64,000 nucleotides of DNA from Cytobacillus firmus (GCF_023657595.1 NZ_CP098323.1:768001-832000), one strand, 5' to 3'; positions 25,678-34,464 are shown, numbered from the stretch's first letter. Notes: a model not told the origin generated them from the sequence alone. Program-made: numbers and translations.

Positions 25678-27021
25678 ATGAGTACAAATCGAGAGCAATG
25701 GTCATCTAAATTCGGCTTTATCATGTCCTCGGCCGGTGCCGCGATTGGCCTGGGAGCGATCTGGAAGTTCCCGTATGTGGCCGGAACGAGCGGCGGCGGT
25801 GCCTTTTTGCTGATGTTTATCGCGTTTACGATTCTGATTGGTCTTCCGATGCTTATTTCAGAATTTATTATCGGGCGCGGGGCACAAAAAGAAGCGGTGT
25901 CTGCCTATTATAAGCTGGCGCCAAACAGTCCGTGGACCATTACCGGCAAGCTGGGCGTTGTCGGCTGCTTCCTGCTGCTGAGTTTTTATTCGGTTGTTGG
26001 GGGCTGGGTGCTGATTTACACAGTCCTGTCGATTGGCGGTCAAATCATTACGCCAGGTGCAGCCTATCCGGAACTGTTTGGCATGATCACTTCCACGCCA
26101 AGCTGGACACTAATGGGACTGGCTGCTTTTCTGCTAATTAACATTGTGGTCATCACATTCGGAATCCAAAACGGGATTGAAGCTGCAAGCAAATATATGA
26201 TGCCGCTATTATTCATCTTTTTTATCGTGCTTGTGGTACGCGCACTGACACTGGATGGAGCGATGGAAGGAGTCAAGTTCTTCCTGAACCCGGACTTCAG
26301 CAAAATCACAGGGGAATCGGCTCTTTATGCATTGGGACAATCATTCTTTGCACTTGCAGTCGGCTTCTCATGCATGGTCACTTACAGCTCGTATCTGGAT
26401 AAAAAAGTCAGCATCCCAAATTCAGCGGGCTCTGTTGTCATCATGAACATTATTATCTCTGTTTTGGCAGGATTGGCGATTTTCCCGGTTGTGTTTGCAT
26501 TCGGATTTGAACCGGCGGAAGGCCCAGGGCTTCTGTTCATGGTCCTGCCGGCTGTCTTTTCACAGATCCCATTAGGGGAAATGTTCCTGGCGATCTTCCT
26601 GCTGCTTTTCTTATTTGCCACTTTGACATCATCGTTCAGCATGCTGGAAATCATCGTATCTGCATTCATCGAGAACGGAAAGCATTCCCGGAAAAAAATC
26701 TCCTGGATTTCCGGAATTGTCATGTTTGCCGCCGGAATTCCTGCTGCGCTGTCGTTCAGCCTGCTTGGGGATTTCACCATTTTCGGGAAAAATATTTTTG
26801 ATGCAACCGACTACCTTGTAAGCAACATCCTGCTTCCGCTAGGCTGCCTGCTGATTGCCCTGTTTATTTCTTTTAGAATGGACAAAGGGCTTGTCAAAGA
26901 AGAATTTCTGGTTGGCAGCGACATTTCGCAAGCCATGTACACAGTGTGGAGCATTCTGATGAAAGTGGTTGTTCCGGTTACAATTGTGGTTGTGTTTTTG
27001 AGCACACTAGGAGTTATTTAA
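25678..27021 (+). CDS. Neurotransmitter:sodium symporter (NSS) family transporter, likely tryptophan uptake
   Basis: The 447-residue protein has about 11-12 membrane helices and the NSS signature helix 1 region (WSSKFGFIMSSAGAAIGLGAIWKFPY, with the unwound GLG) plus GGGAFLL and the helix 6 sodium/substrate segment (YALGQSFFALAVGFS). Bacterial NSS proteins import amino acids with sodium. Position directly after kynA suggests tryptophan or kynurenine as cargo (inference). The start at 25678 has an AGGGGGG site; the frame is open upstream without a better one. Confidence 0.88.
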   Translation: MSTNREQWSSKFGFIMSSAGAAIGLGAIWKFPYVAGTSGGGAFLLMFIAFTILIGLPMLISEFIIGRGAQKEAVSAYYKLAPNSPWTITGKLGVVGCFLLLSFYSVVGGWVLIYTVLSIGGQIITPGAAYPELFGMITSTPSWTLMGLAAFLLINIVVITFGIQNGIEAASKYMMPLLFIFFIVLVVRALTLDGAMEGVKFFLNPDFSKITGESALYALGQSFFALAVGFSCMVTYSSYLDKKVSIPNSAGSVVIMNIIISVLAGLAIFPVVFAFGFEPAEGPGLLFMVLPAVFSQIPLGEMFLAIFLLLFLFATLTSSFSMLEIIVSAFIENGKHSRKKISWISGIVMFAAGIPAALSFSLLGDFTIFGKNIFDATDYLVSNILLPLGCLLIALFISFRMDKGLVKEEFLVGSDISQAMYTVWSILMKVVVPVTIVVVFLSTLGVI

Positions 27022-27023
27022 AG

Positions 27024-27047
27024 AAGCGCCTATCCGGCGCTTTTTTT
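27024..27047 (+). terminator. Intrinsic terminator of the kyn operon
   Basis: AAGCGCC / GGCGCTT stem (27024-27030 with 27036-27042), a 5-nt loop, then a T-run of seven. Confidence 0.9.
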
Positions 27048-27075
27048 ACTTTTTCATGAAAAATTTATATTTATG

Positions 27076-27101
27076 GTTTATGGGTAAAATAATAAGGGTA
27101 T
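27076..27101 (+). promoter_or_regulatory. Candidate sigma-B promoter
   Basis: GTTTAT (27076-27081) and GGGTAT (27096-27101) with a 14-base spacer match the sigma-B consensus GTTTAA-N12-14-GGGTAT at 11 of 12 positions. It lies about 110 bases before an RsbR-like gene. Confidence 0.6.
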
Positions 27102-27210
27102 ATAATTTTTGGATTCTGCCATAAAAATGAAGTGAACTTCAATATCGAATTCAAGAGAAGGATTTTATTCGATTTAAACGAATTGTATAATATATAAAAC
27201 AAGGGGGCGT

Positions 27211-28059
27211 ATGTTTGAAATGGAAGCAACCTACAAAGAAACAAGCGATATTGCGGGATTTATTGTTGCGAATCGTGAGAACTTTCAGCAAAAATTATTG
27301 TCAGAGGCTGTGAATGTAGCCTCTAAGATCAGTGAAATTCTGCAAAGAGGGAATATTGATCTTTTAAAAAATGCAGAAAGATTGGCTTTATATGTTGCGG
27401 AAAATAAAGAAGAAGAACTGATTGCTTTTGCCAGACAGGAAGGCGTTGCCTGGGCTGAGCATTCCCTGACGCTTTCTTTTAAACTGGAATGGGTGCAGGC
27501 GATCCGGCGGACTTTGTGGCACTTCCTGTTCCAGTATGACAAAGTTAAGGGGCAGGACAAGGCGCCTGAGGATTTTTATAATATGGAAAAAGAGGTCAAT
27601 GATCATGTCGATCAATTTTTAAATAACTTCTTTATCAGCTATTCTGATTATAAAGATGAAATGCTTAAATCACAGCGCAAACTGGTGGAGCATTTGTCCG
27701 TGCCGATTATTCCGGTCAGCACGTCTGTCGCTGTACTGCCGCTGATTGGCATGATTGATTCGTACCGGATTCAGACGATTGAAGAGAAAGTTCTGATGGA
27801 TATCTCATCGATTAAAATCCAGACCTTAATAATGGATCTTTCCGGAATTGCAGATATGGAAGTTGATGTTATTGTCCACTTCAAAAAGATTTTGAGCGGC
27901 ATTAGGATGATGGGCTGTGATGCAGTAATTACCGGTCTTAGAGCTGAGCTTGTCCGCAAAATGATCCATGCTGGTGTTTCGTTCGAGAGCCAGGCGGAAA
28001 CAAAGGGAACATTGCAGCAGACCTTACGGGAATATTTAGTGATTGAACCTAAAAAATAG
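27211..28059 (+). CDS. RsbR-like stressosome protein (helical N-domain plus STAS)
   Basis: The 282-residue protein has an N-terminal all-helical sensor-type domain (about 1-155) and a C-terminal STAS domain (about 163-278) with DLSGIADMEVDVIVHF and the VITGLRAELVRKMI strand-helix. These correspond to the two RsbT-phosphorylated positions of RsbR proteins: Ser in DLSG and Thr in ITGL are both present. Such proteins form stressosomes that control sigma-B. The start is uncertain (ATG 27211 is only three bases from AGGGGG; ATG 27220 is possible). A sigma-B-like promoter upstream suggests feedback. Confidence 0.85.
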   Translation: MFEMEATYKETSDIAGFIVANRENFQQKLLSEAVNVASKISEILQRGNIDLLKNAERLALYVAENKEEELIAFARQEGVAWAEHSLTLSFKLEWVQAIRRTLWHFLFQYDKVKGQDKAPEDFYNMEKEVNDHVDQFLNNFFISYSDYKDEMLKSQRKLVEHLSVPIIPVSTSVAVLPLIGMIDSYRIQTIEEKVLMDISSIKIQTLIMDLSGIADMEVDVIVHFKKILSGIRMMGCDAVITGLRAELVRKMIHAGVSFESQAETKGTLQQTLREYLVIEPKK

Positions 28060-28070
28060 TACATATAATC

Positions 28071-28111
28071 TGCCTGCCGCTGTCCTTATTGGAACGCGGC
28101 AGGCATTTTTT
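28071..28111 (+). terminator. Intrinsic terminator of the RsbR-like gene
   Basis: Perfect 10-bp stem TGCCTGCCGC / GCGGCAGGCA (28071-28080 with 28096-28105), then six T residues. Confidence 0.9.
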
Positions 28112-28125
28112 AAAAGGAGCCCAAG

Positions 28126-28713
28126 ATGAAGGACTTTGACGACTGGCTGGATATCCAAACACACGGCGACCAAAAAGGGTTTCACAAATCCTTTCACTAT
28201 CACCGCTACGAACCTACTCCTTATGAGGGCCTGGAAAAACTGTTCAGTGAATACACGCTGAAAAGCAGTGACCGCCTCGTGGACTTCGGCTGCGGAAAGG
28301 GCCGGCTTCCGTTTTACATACACCATACCTTTCGGGCTTCCGCTGCAGGTGTGGAAATGAATGATGACTTCTACCATGAGGCAATGAAAAATCTCCGGAC
28401 GTACAAAGGGGAAAAAGCAGGAATCAGCTTTTATAAGATCCTGGCTCAGGAGTATGAAATCACTCCGCAGGACACTCATTTTTACTTTTTCAATCCGTTT
28501 TCGGTGCAGATTTTTATGAAAGTCGTCAATAATATACTCCGCTCAGCCGAAGGCAGCCCGCGCAAAATGGATATTATTCTGTACTACCCTTCAGAGGATT
28601 ATTTATTTTATCTGGAAAACAGCACCCCATTTGAGCTGATCAAAGAGGTGGCACTTAAGGGTGATGAAAACGAGCGATTCCTGGTCTATCGTTTCAATCA
28701 AACGTTTGATTGA
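28126..28713 (+). CDS. Class I SAM-dependent methyltransferase
   Basis: The 195-residue protein has the SAM-binding motif I VDFGCGKGRLPFYI (about 51-64), an acidic motif II at the end of strand 2 (AAGVEMND) and a post-core FFNPFS segment. It resembles small Bacillus methyltransferases of unknown substrate. AAAGGAG lies before the ATG and a hairpin terminator follows, so it is transcribed with or just after the STAS gene terminator. Confidence 0.8.
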   Translation: MKDFDDWLDIQTHGDQKGFHKSFHYHRYEPTPYEGLEKLFSEYTLKSSDRLVDFGCGKGRLPFYIHHTFRASAAGVEMNDDFYHEAMKNLRTYKGEKAGISFYKILAQEYEITPQDTHFYFFNPFSVQIFMKVVNNILRSAEGSPRKMDIILYYPSEDYLFYLENSTPFELIKEVALKGDENERFLVYRFNQTFD

Positions 28714-28714
28714 A

Positions 28715-28752
28715 AAATTCCCCTTGCCAAAAGGCTGGGGGGATTTCTTTTT
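28715..28752 (+). terminator. Intrinsic terminator of the methyltransferase gene
   Basis: AAATTCCCC (28715-28723) pairs with GGGGGATTT (28738-28746), extended inward by GCC/GGC, followed by CTTTTT. Confidence 0.75.
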
Positions 28753-28763
28753 ATCGCAGTCTA

Positions 28764-29009
28764 ACGGGCAGTAAGACCCCCACTTCAAGACTCAGAGGAA
28801 TCAAAGGAGGATAAGTGGGGGTCAAACTGCCCGTAAAGGCCCGATTGGTGAGATACAGTGAAACTTGCCGACGCGCAGGCAGAGGCTTAGTTGAACCAAT
28901 CGGGTTCGTAGTGTCGATTGATCGAAGCGCTAGCGGAGATCTTAGCGACACTAGAACGCGACTAACAATCAGTGGGGGAAAGGAAAACCCCCACTGATTG
29001 AAGTTTCAC
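28764..29009 (+). ncRNA. Highly structured RNA element with four hairpins and a pseudoknot (HEARO/omega-RNA-like candidate)
   Basis: About 246 nt fold into consecutive long stems: A, ACGGGCAGT plus GACCCCCACTT (28764-28785) with 28813-28834; B, CCCGATTGGT (28840-28849) with 28895-28904; C, TAGTGTCG (28909-28916) with 28946-28953; D, CAATCAGTGGGGG (28966-28978) with 28988-29000. GTGAAACTT (28858-28866), inside loop B, is an exact complement of AAGTTTCAC (29001-29009), which makes a pseudoknot. Strand is set by analogy only. Size and layout recall HEARO RNAs, the guide RNAs of IscB/IsrB elements, but no nuclease gene is nearby. A MITE or other riboregulator is possible. Confidence 0.6.
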
Positions 29010-29010
29010 T

Positions 29011-29244
29011 TTATCGTACAGGCCTTGATTCAGGTTCTCTGTCATATTCGCGGCTTGGTTTAAAGAGGAGACCGAGATTGATGAGACCGGCAATTCCCAC
29101 TAATCCATAGACTATTCTTGATAACATTGCATCCTGTCCTCCGAATAAGCTGGCAACTAAATCAAATTGGAAAAATCCAATCAGCCCCCAATTAATGGCT
29201 CCTATAATCGTTAGTACAAGTGCAATACGCTGGAATCCGTTCAT
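29011..29244 (-). CDS. DUF378 small membrane protein (YuzA-like)
   Basis: The 77-residue protein has two membrane helices: RIALVLTIIGAINWGLIGFF with the DUF378 hallmark GAINWGLIG, and the IVYGLVGIAGLINLGLLF segment, then a charged tail. The function is unknown. AAGGAGG stands before the ATG. Its stop codon lies directly beside the end of the structured RNA element, so the two may share or disturb each other's transcript ends. Confidence 0.85.
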   Translation of the reverse strand: MNGFQRIALVLTIIGAINWGLIGFFQFDLVASLFGGQDAMLSRIVYGLVGIAGLINLGLLFKPSREYDREPESRPVR

Positions 29245-29285
29245 GTTCTAGTCCTCCTTAAAATGAGTGATCATACAGCGTGCCC

Positions 29286-29327
29286 GCATCGGTACAAACC
29301 GTCACAGCCTTACTCCGATGCTTTTTT
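29286..29327 (+). terminator. Plus-strand terminator in the yuzA leader region
   Basis: Exact stem GCATCGG / CCGATGC (29286-29292 with 29315-29321) is followed by six T residues on the plus strand. No plus-strand protein gene lies just before it, so it may end a transcript of the structured RNA element. The rest of the 300-bp gap 29245-29545 shows only the htpX terminator. Confidence 0.6.
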
Positions 29328-29468
29328 CTGCTATATATTAAGAAGTTACCCTTTTATTGGAGGAGAAAACAATTTTTGGAGAGTTGGAGAAATAAAAACG
29401 ATTCCCGCTAAATGTGAAATTTGGGAAACGAACACTTAATTTGAGGAAAACATTCACAAAAATGAGAA

Positions 29469-29495
29469 AAAGCTATCCCGCAAAAGGATAGCTTT
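29469..29495 (-). terminator. Terminator of htpX
   Basis: Perfect 10-bp stem AAAGCTATCC / GGATAGCTTT (29469-29478 with 29486-29495) with T-rich sequence on both sides; on the minus strand it follows htpX. Confidence 0.8.
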
Positions 29496-29545
29496 GTTTT
29501 TAATCATATGGAAATTTCCGGTTAAAGCACTTTGCGCTTATTTAC

Positions 29546-30427
29546 TTACTTTGCACTCAGCCGTCTAATGCGCTCATCCAAATCAGGATGGGTTGAGAAA
29601 AGGGAAGCTTTGCTTCTGTTATTAATTTTCAAAGTGGAAATAGCCGTCTGTTCTTCTCCCTTGATGCGGTTGGAGTAGGCCTTCAGCATCTGCAGGGCAT
29701 GTGTCATTTTGTCTTTGCCGGCCAGGTCAGCACCGCCGCGGTCCGCATGGAACTCGCGATGGCGGGAGTAGGCGAAGACGACAAGACTTCCAAGGATCGA
29801 GAAGGCGATCTGGAACACGATTACCGCGATGAAATGCACAATTGGCGCCATCTCTTCTCTGACAAAACGGGATGCCACCCACGCCGCGATTCTGGCAAGG
29901 AAGACAACGAATGTGTTGACAACCCCCTGGAGAAGGGTCATGGTGACCATGTCTCCGTTTGCAATATGTGCCACCTCATGGGCGATAACACCTTCAATGG
30001 CATCGTCGTCCATTTCCTGCAGCAGTCCAGTTGAAACTGCCACAAGCGAGCGTTTTTTCGAAGGACCTGTCGCAAAAGCGTTCACTTCAGGAGAGTGATA
30101 GATCCCGACTTCCGGCATATGTGTTAAGCCTGCCGCTCTTGAAAGGCGGTGAACTTTCTCCACGATGTCCCGTTCAGCTCCTGAAAGGGCACCGTTCGGA
30201 TCCAGCACCTGGACATTCATCATTTTCTTGGCCATCCAGCGGGACATCCACAGAGAAATGAAGGAGCCAGAGAAGCCAATGACCGCACTGAATACAAGCA
30301 ATGCGCCGAAATCAATGCCGCCTTGGGCATTAATGTAATTACCTCCGCCAATCAGCGAGAAAATAATGCTGATTGTCAAAAGAACAAGCACGTTCGTCAA
30401 TAGAAAATAAAAAATACGTTTACCCAT
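29546..30427 (-). CDS. htpX: HtpX-type membrane zinc metalloprotease
   Basis: The 293-residue M48 protease has two N-terminal helices (about 5-27 and 38-60), the zinc motif H150-E151-x2-H154 ([11 protein letters not shown]), two further membrane segments, and the third ligand E225 in [13 protein letters not shown]. It degrades damaged membrane proteins from the cytoplasmic side. I start at the ATG at 30427, which has GGTGAGG upstream; a longer frame to 30514 adds 29 residues without a ribosome site and is not family-like. Confidence 0.93.
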   Translation of the reverse strand: MGKRIFYFLLTNVLVLLTISIIFSLIGGGNYINAQGGIDFGALLVFSAVIGFSGSFISLWMSRWMAKKMMNVQVLDPNGALSGAERDIVEKVHRLSRAAGLTHMPEVGIYHSPEVNAFATGPSKKRSLVAVSTGLLQEMDDDAIEGVIAHEVAHIANGDMVTMTLLQGVVNTFVVFLARIAAWVASRFVREEMAPIVHFIAVIVFQIAFSILGSLVVFAYSRHREFHADRGGADLAGKDKMTHALQMLKAYSNRIKGEEQTAISTLKINNRSKASLFSTHPDLDERIRRLSAK

Positions 30428-30603
30428 TTCCTCACCCTTTTTATCTATTTTGAGTTCATATGAACTTGTCATCTGACTATATAATATAATTTTTCTGTAA
30501 AAATGGCAAGTCATAACTAGGCTAAGCTGAAATAGACATTGACTGTAATCATTGAAACGATTAGGATGAAAGCATTGAATAGAGAACGCAGGGGCTGATT
30601 ACC

Positions 30604-31335
30604 TTGGAATTATTCCAGCTATCAAGGAAAAGCATGGCTGATTTCCTGCTGTCGCTGAAGGGGGAAGGGGAGCTTTCACCCAAACAAATCCTTCAGCAGG
30701 CATGGGCAGCCGCTCATGTAAAAAAAGGAATATCAACGGAAGCTTTTCTCGATACGAAAATGCCGGCCATATTTGAAAAATTGCTGCGGGCAGATTTGCA
30801 GAGAATCGGCTTTTCCATCAATGAAATTGCCGCACTGGGGAACCAGATTGAATTCACCCATTTATCTTCTACGGCGGTACAGAATTGGGTGAAGCGGGAT
30901 GTGAAGAACCTGATTGGCAGTCCTCAGATCGGCAAAAAATATTCAGTCGACCAGGCTGCCATGCTTTTTATCGTGGAGGATCTGAAAGCGACACTCGATT
31001 TCGATTCTATCCGGAAAATTCTGGATCTCCTTTTTAATGATCTCGATGACAGGTCAGACGATTTGATTGAGCCGATCCCATTTTATTCTGCTTACGCGGC
31101 TATTTTTGAAAAAGCCCATCATCATAATATATTAGGCGAAAACATGCATGATGGCATTGAGAGATGCATCAAGCAGGAAGCCTTGCAGACATTGGATAGC
31201 TTTCAGGATTTTACGGATCAGCAGAAAGACATCGTTTCGAATATTCTTGTAACGGCCTCCCTCACCGTATTATCGGCCTACTACAAGTCGATGACAAAGA
31301 AATATGTAACGGCTACCTTGTTTTTAAATGGGTAA
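30604..31335 (+). CDS. DUF1836 domain protein
   Basis: The 243-residue soluble protein shows the DUF1836 pattern: a MerR-like helix-turn-helix region in which a Thr-x-x-x-x-x-NWVKRDV segment and YSVDQAAMLFIVEDLK correspond to the conserved blocks, followed by a helical C-terminal half. Some members may bind DNA, but no function is established. TTG start with AGGGG upstream. It is divergent from htpX and has its own terminator. Confidence 0.75.
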   Translation: MELFQLSRKSMADFLLSLKGEGELSPKQILQQAWAAAHVKKGISTEAFLDTKMPAIFEKLLRADLQRIGFSINEIAALGNQIEFTHLSSTAVQNWVKRDVKNLIGSPQIGKKYSVDQAAMLFIVEDLKATLDFDSIRKILDLLFNDLDDRSDDLIEPIPFYSAYAAIFEKAHHHNILGENMHDGIERCIKQEALQTLDSFQDFTDQQKDIVSNILVTASLTVLSAYYKSMTKKYVTATLFLNG

Positions 31336-31342
31336 GCATTGA

Positions 31343-31379
31343 AAAAAGCCTCAGCGGATCATGCCGCCAGAGGCTTTTT
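31343..31379 (+). terminator. Intrinsic terminator of the DUF1836 gene
   Basis: AAAAAGCCTC (31343-31352) pairs with GAGGCTTTTT (31370-31379), with an inner GCGG/CCGC stem. Confidence 0.9.
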
Positions 31380-31442
31380 CTATCTCTTTCTATCTGATGT
31401 GCATTGTGATATACATAATACAAAATATTATTTAAAAAAACA

Positions 31443-31474
31443 TTGACCATGTGGTGCACCCCACACTTTAAGAT
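31443..31474 (+). promoter_or_regulatory. MerR-type promoter with operator dyad
   Basis: TTGACC (31443-31448) and TTAAGA/TAAGAT (31468-31474) are 19-20 bases apart. A dyad TGTGG ... CCACA (31450-31454 with 31461-31465) lies in the spacer. This suits autoregulation by the MerR protein just downstream. Confidence 0.65.
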
Positions 31475-31489
31475 AGTAAGGAGGAAGCG

Positions 31490-31834
31490 ATGTACAAGAT
31501 TAGCGAGTTTTCGGAAATGACCGGGTTAACGAAGGAAACATTGCGATATTACGCAGAAGTAAAGCTGCTGGAACCCGCTTTTATTGACTCAAAAAACAAT
31601 TACCGGTATTACGATGACGGCAGCTACTTTTTGGCTATCCTTTTAATAAAGCTAAGAAGATTAGGCTTCACCATTCAGGAAATGATTTCTGTGATGGAGG
31701 ATGAATCATTCGCCAATCTGGATGCATTGCTGATGCAAAAAAGAAAGCTGATCGAGAAGCAGATGAAGGAGCTTCAAGGTCAGATAGAGGAAATCGATGC
31801 CTTTTTGGAATCGGGGAAGGAGGTAGAATCGTGA
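31490..31834 (+). CDS. Small MerR-family regulator
   Basis: The 114-residue protein has the MerR helix-turn-helix (YKISEFSEMTGLTKETLRYYAEVKLL), the NYRYYDD wing and a coiled-coil dimer helix, with no separate effector domain. It overlaps the following SRPBCC gene by four bases (GTGA), so the two are co-translated, and the partner may provide the ligand-binding function. A MerR-type promoter lies just upstream. Confidence 0.85.
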   Translation: MYKISEFSEMTGLTKETLRYYAEVKLLEPAFIDSKNNYRYYDDGSYFLAILLIKLRRLGFTIQEMISVMEDESFANLDALLMQKRKLIEKQMKELQGQIEEIDAFLESGKEVES

Positions 31835-32283
31835 TTCATTGGAAAGAAGAAATCATGATTGAAAGGAATATTGAAAAGGTGTGGAGCTTGTTTTCCGACC
31901 AGCACATAAAGAAAATCATGCCCAAGGTGGAAGAGCATACCCTGATCGAAAAAAGGGATGATGAAGCAGGGGCAAAGCGCAGGCAAACCTACAGAGAAGG
32001 CAAGCGCCTCGAAACTTATATTGTCGAAACGCTGGCTTATGAGAATTCAGATGATAAAAAGCATAAGCAAATCCATTTTGTATTGGGAAAAGCCTTTGAA
32101 ATCACCCTCGCATTTACGCTGGTCAAAATCGATGAATCCCACACCAGGTTTATTTATGAAGGGGAAAATAAAGGAGTTAACTTCGTTGGAAGGGCCATGC
32201 TGAAGCTTGGCGGCGATAAAAACAACATGAAGGTGGTAGAGGAATTCCTGCAGAAGGTTCGCGAGGAAGCATTCAAGCTATAA
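31831..32283 (+). CDS. SRPBCC-fold (START/polyketide cyclase-like) protein
   Basis: The 150-residue protein begins with the typical HWKEEIMIERNIEKVWSLFSD strand-helix and ends with a long helix (NNMKVVEEFLQKVREEAFKL) that closes the hydrophobic pocket of the Bet v 1 fold. Members bind lipids or other hydrophobic ligands; a few are enzymes. GTG start overlaps the MerR stop. Ligand and activity unknown. Confidence 0.75.
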   Translation: MIHWKEEIMIERNIEKVWSLFSDQHIKKIMPKVEEHTLIEKRDDEAGAKRRQTYREGKRLETYIVETLAYENSDDKKHKQIHFVLGKAFEITLAFTLVKIDESHTRFIYEGENKGVNFVGRAMLKLGGDKNNMKVVEEFLQKVREEAFKL

Positions 32284-32322
32284 TAAAAAACCATCGCCGG
32301 CTTAAACCAGCGATGTTTTTTC
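32284..32322. terminator. Terminator between convergent SRPBCC and ABC permease genes
   Basis: AAAAAACCATCGC and GCGATGTTTTTT form a stem (about 32285-32297 with 32310-32321) that has A-rich and T-rich flanks and can act on both strands. Confidence 0.75.
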
Positions 32323-32324
32323 TA

Positions 32325-33662
32325 TTATACTTCCCGTCTCATTGCCTTCAGGACATCCACCTGTGTCGCGCGCTTGGCCGGACGCCAGCCGGAGAAGATG
32401 GTGACTGTCAGGCAAATCGCCACACTGATCAGAGTAAGGGACCAAGGGATATAAGAAAGCATGAGTCCCTCAGGCGGGGCTTCCTCAAATACTCTTTCCA
32501 GAACGAGCGGAAGGGCCAGGTTGACCGCATAGCTGATTCCATAAGCAACAATCGTGCCAAACAGGGCGCCTAGCAGTCCGATATAGCTGCTTTCAAGGAC
32601 AAAGATCCGCTTAATCGTTTTTGGATGGGCACCGATTGCTTTCATAATGCCGATATCTGGGGCACGCTCCGTAACGGCCATCGTCATTGTATTATAAATG
32701 CCGATGGAAGCAATGATTAAAGCGATGGTTCCGATGAAGAGAAGGCCGATTTTTAGAATCGTAAAAACCATATTAATCTGCTTCATCTCATTCACGATAG
32801 AATAAACCATATAATTGTCTTCTTTCAATTTGTCATTGATCCCTGTAACAGCCTCGACATCTTTAGCATAAAGGCTGACACTATCGTATATTCGGCCGGT
32901 ATCCCCGGAAGCTCCTTCCACTTCCTCCGGGCTGCCGCCAGGTGTGCCGGTGTAAGCTTCCACTTCCTTAAAAATGTCTTCGGAAATGAAGACTGTGCGG
33001 ATCTGCATCCATTCTTTAGAAGGCTTTTTTGTGACCCCGGTTATGGTCAGGGGAATGGACTTTTTGATTTCCTTGCCATCCTCCATTTTGATAACTTCCA
33101 TTCCAATCGTCTTTCCGACTAACTCACCCTTGTAGGCGTATTCTTCTTTTATAGTTCCATCCTCATTAAAGGCATTCTCTCCTTCTTTCGGCTCCAGAGA
33201 CAGACCATCCGCAAAGGAGGAGCCAACAACGACTTCATTCTCTTTTTCCGGGAGTCTTCCTTCAGACAGCTCGAATCCTGCTTTCACTTCTTCCGGAAAA
33301 TAAGCCGAAACAGCTTCTGATTGAGCGGTATAATCATCTGTTTTAAAGATTGGGCTTTGCTGCAGAGATTGCCTGCGGGTGACTGCTTTTACCCCGGTGA
33401 TTTTTTGAAAATGTTTGATATCCTCATCTTTTATGCCCTGGAAATTTCCTTCGCCCATTTCCTTGCCGTGAACCTGGATTTCCGTCACAAGGCTGTCTTC
33501 CATTACATCCTGGATAATCGATTTATGAAGACCGAATCCGACCGATGCCAGCACAATCAGGAAGGTACATCCAATCGCTGTGGCTAAAATTGTCATAAAC
33601 AGCCTTGTTTTATTCTTCTTCATATTTTGCCTTACAAATCGGAATTGATCTTTTACATTCAT
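32325..33662 (-). CDS. ABC transporter permease, MacB/FtsX type
   Basis: The 445-residue protein has an N-terminal helix (about 19-40), an extracytoplasmic MacB-like domain (about 45-285) and three FtsX helices, with the sequence IASIGIYNTMTMAVTERAPDIGIMKAIGA between the first two being diagnostic for MacB-class permeases. It is encoded with its ATPase (starts overlap by four bases). Such pairs export peptides or antibiotics, or act on envelope proteins. Substrate unknown. Confidence 0.88.
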   Translation of the reverse strand: MNVKDQFRFVRQNMKKNKTRLFMTILATAIGCTFLIVLASVGFGLHKSIIQDVMEDSLVTEIQVHGKEMGEGNFQGIKDEDIKHFQKITGVKAVTRRQSLQQSPIFKTDDYTAQSEAVSAYFPEEVKAGFELSEGRLPEKENEVVVGSSFADGLSLEPKEGENAFNEDGTIKEEYAYKGELVGKTIGMEVIKMEDGKEIKKSIPLTITGVTKKPSKEWMQIRTVFISEDIFKEVEAYTGTPGGSPEEVEGASGDTGRIYDSVSLYAKDVEAVTGINDKLKEDNYMVYSIVNEMKQINMVFTILKIGLLFIGTIALIIASIGIYNTMTMAVTERAPDIGIMKAIGAHPKTIKRIFVLESSYIGLLGALFGTIVAYGISYAVNLALPLVLERVFEEAPPEGLMLSYIPWSLTLISVAICLTVTIFSGWRPAKRATQVDVLKAMRREV

Positions 33663-34348
33663 GCCAATACACCCTCCATAACCCTTCCATCTGTGATTTC
33701 AATTGTCTTATGGCCGATGGCTGCCACTTTTTCGTCGTGCGTAATAATCAGGAACGTAATGCCCAGATCACGGTTCAGCTCTTGAATGAACTGCAGCAGC
33801 TCGTTTTCTGTTTCGCTGTCCAGGCTGCCAGTCGGTTCATCCGCCAGAATGAGGGGAGGATTCACGACAAGCGCCCGGGCGATGCTGACACGCTGCTGCT
33901 GTCCGCCGGAAAGCTCACTTGGATAATGATCCTTATATTCAATGAGTCCTACACGCTTTAACGTCTCTTCCGTCTTCTGCTGTCTTTCCTTTTCGGGCAT
34001 CCCCTTGAGAATGAGAGGGAGCTCGACATTCTGGTAAGCCGTCATGCTCGGAATCAGCTGAAAGCTCTGGAAAATGAATCCGAGATTCGCCAGGCGGAAA
34101 TCAGCAAATTTGCCTTCGTTAAAGTCACTGACCTTCTCGCCATGTATCCACACCTCTCCTTGCTTCGGCTTAATAAAACCGCTGATGATATTTAGAAGAG
34201 TCGACTTCCCGGAACCGCTCCTGCCCACAATCGTAACAATCTCGCCTTTTTCCACTGAAAAAGAAACATTCTCCAATACAGGAATTACCGTCTTCTTTTC
34301 TTTCTTGCCAATCTCAAACGCATGGCTTAACTCTCTAACTTCTATCAC
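33659..34348 (-). CDS. ABC transporter ATP-binding protein, MacB/LolD type
   Basis: The 229-residue ATPase has Walker [10 protein letters not shown], the Q-loop FQSFQLIPS, signature LSGGQQQR and Walker [13 protein letters not shown]. It is the first gene of a two-gene minus-strand operon with the MacB-type permease and overlaps it by four bases. Confidence 0.9.
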   Translation of the reverse strand: MIEVRELSHAFEIGKKEKKTVIPVLENVSFSVEKGEIVTIVGRSGSGKSTLLNIISGFIKPKQGEVWIHGEKVSDFNEGKFADFRLANLGFIFQSFQLIPSMTAYQNVELPLILKGMPEKERQQKTEETLKRVGLIEYKDHYPSELSGGQQQRVSIARALVVNPPLILADEPTGSLDSETENELLQFIQELNRDLGITFLIITHDEKVAAIGHKTIEITDGRVMEGVLA

Positions 34349-34434
34349 GCAATAACCTTCCTTCTAAAAAAGTGTCTGCCATCTAGACGTACGAAAGGGC
34401 ACTTTCGGATTCAAAAAATAATAAAATAATTTTT

Positions 34435-34464
34435 GGTGACAGGCACCACCCGAATTTTGTCGAA
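34435..34464 (+). repeat. Dispersed 30-bp repeat, copy 1
   Basis: This copy starts with GGTGACAGGCACCAC and ends with TTTTGTCGAA. It matches the copy at 59605-59634 at 28 of 30 positions. The head GGTGACAGGCACC is a near-palindrome. It lies between the ABC exporter and the DUF819 gene. Confidence 0.7.

Noticed and set aside
28815-28997. 60-residue plus-strand frame inside the structured RNA element
   Set aside because: The bases are fully explained by long stems and a pseudoknot, the frame lacks a proper spacing to a ribosome site, and its residues change character with each stem.
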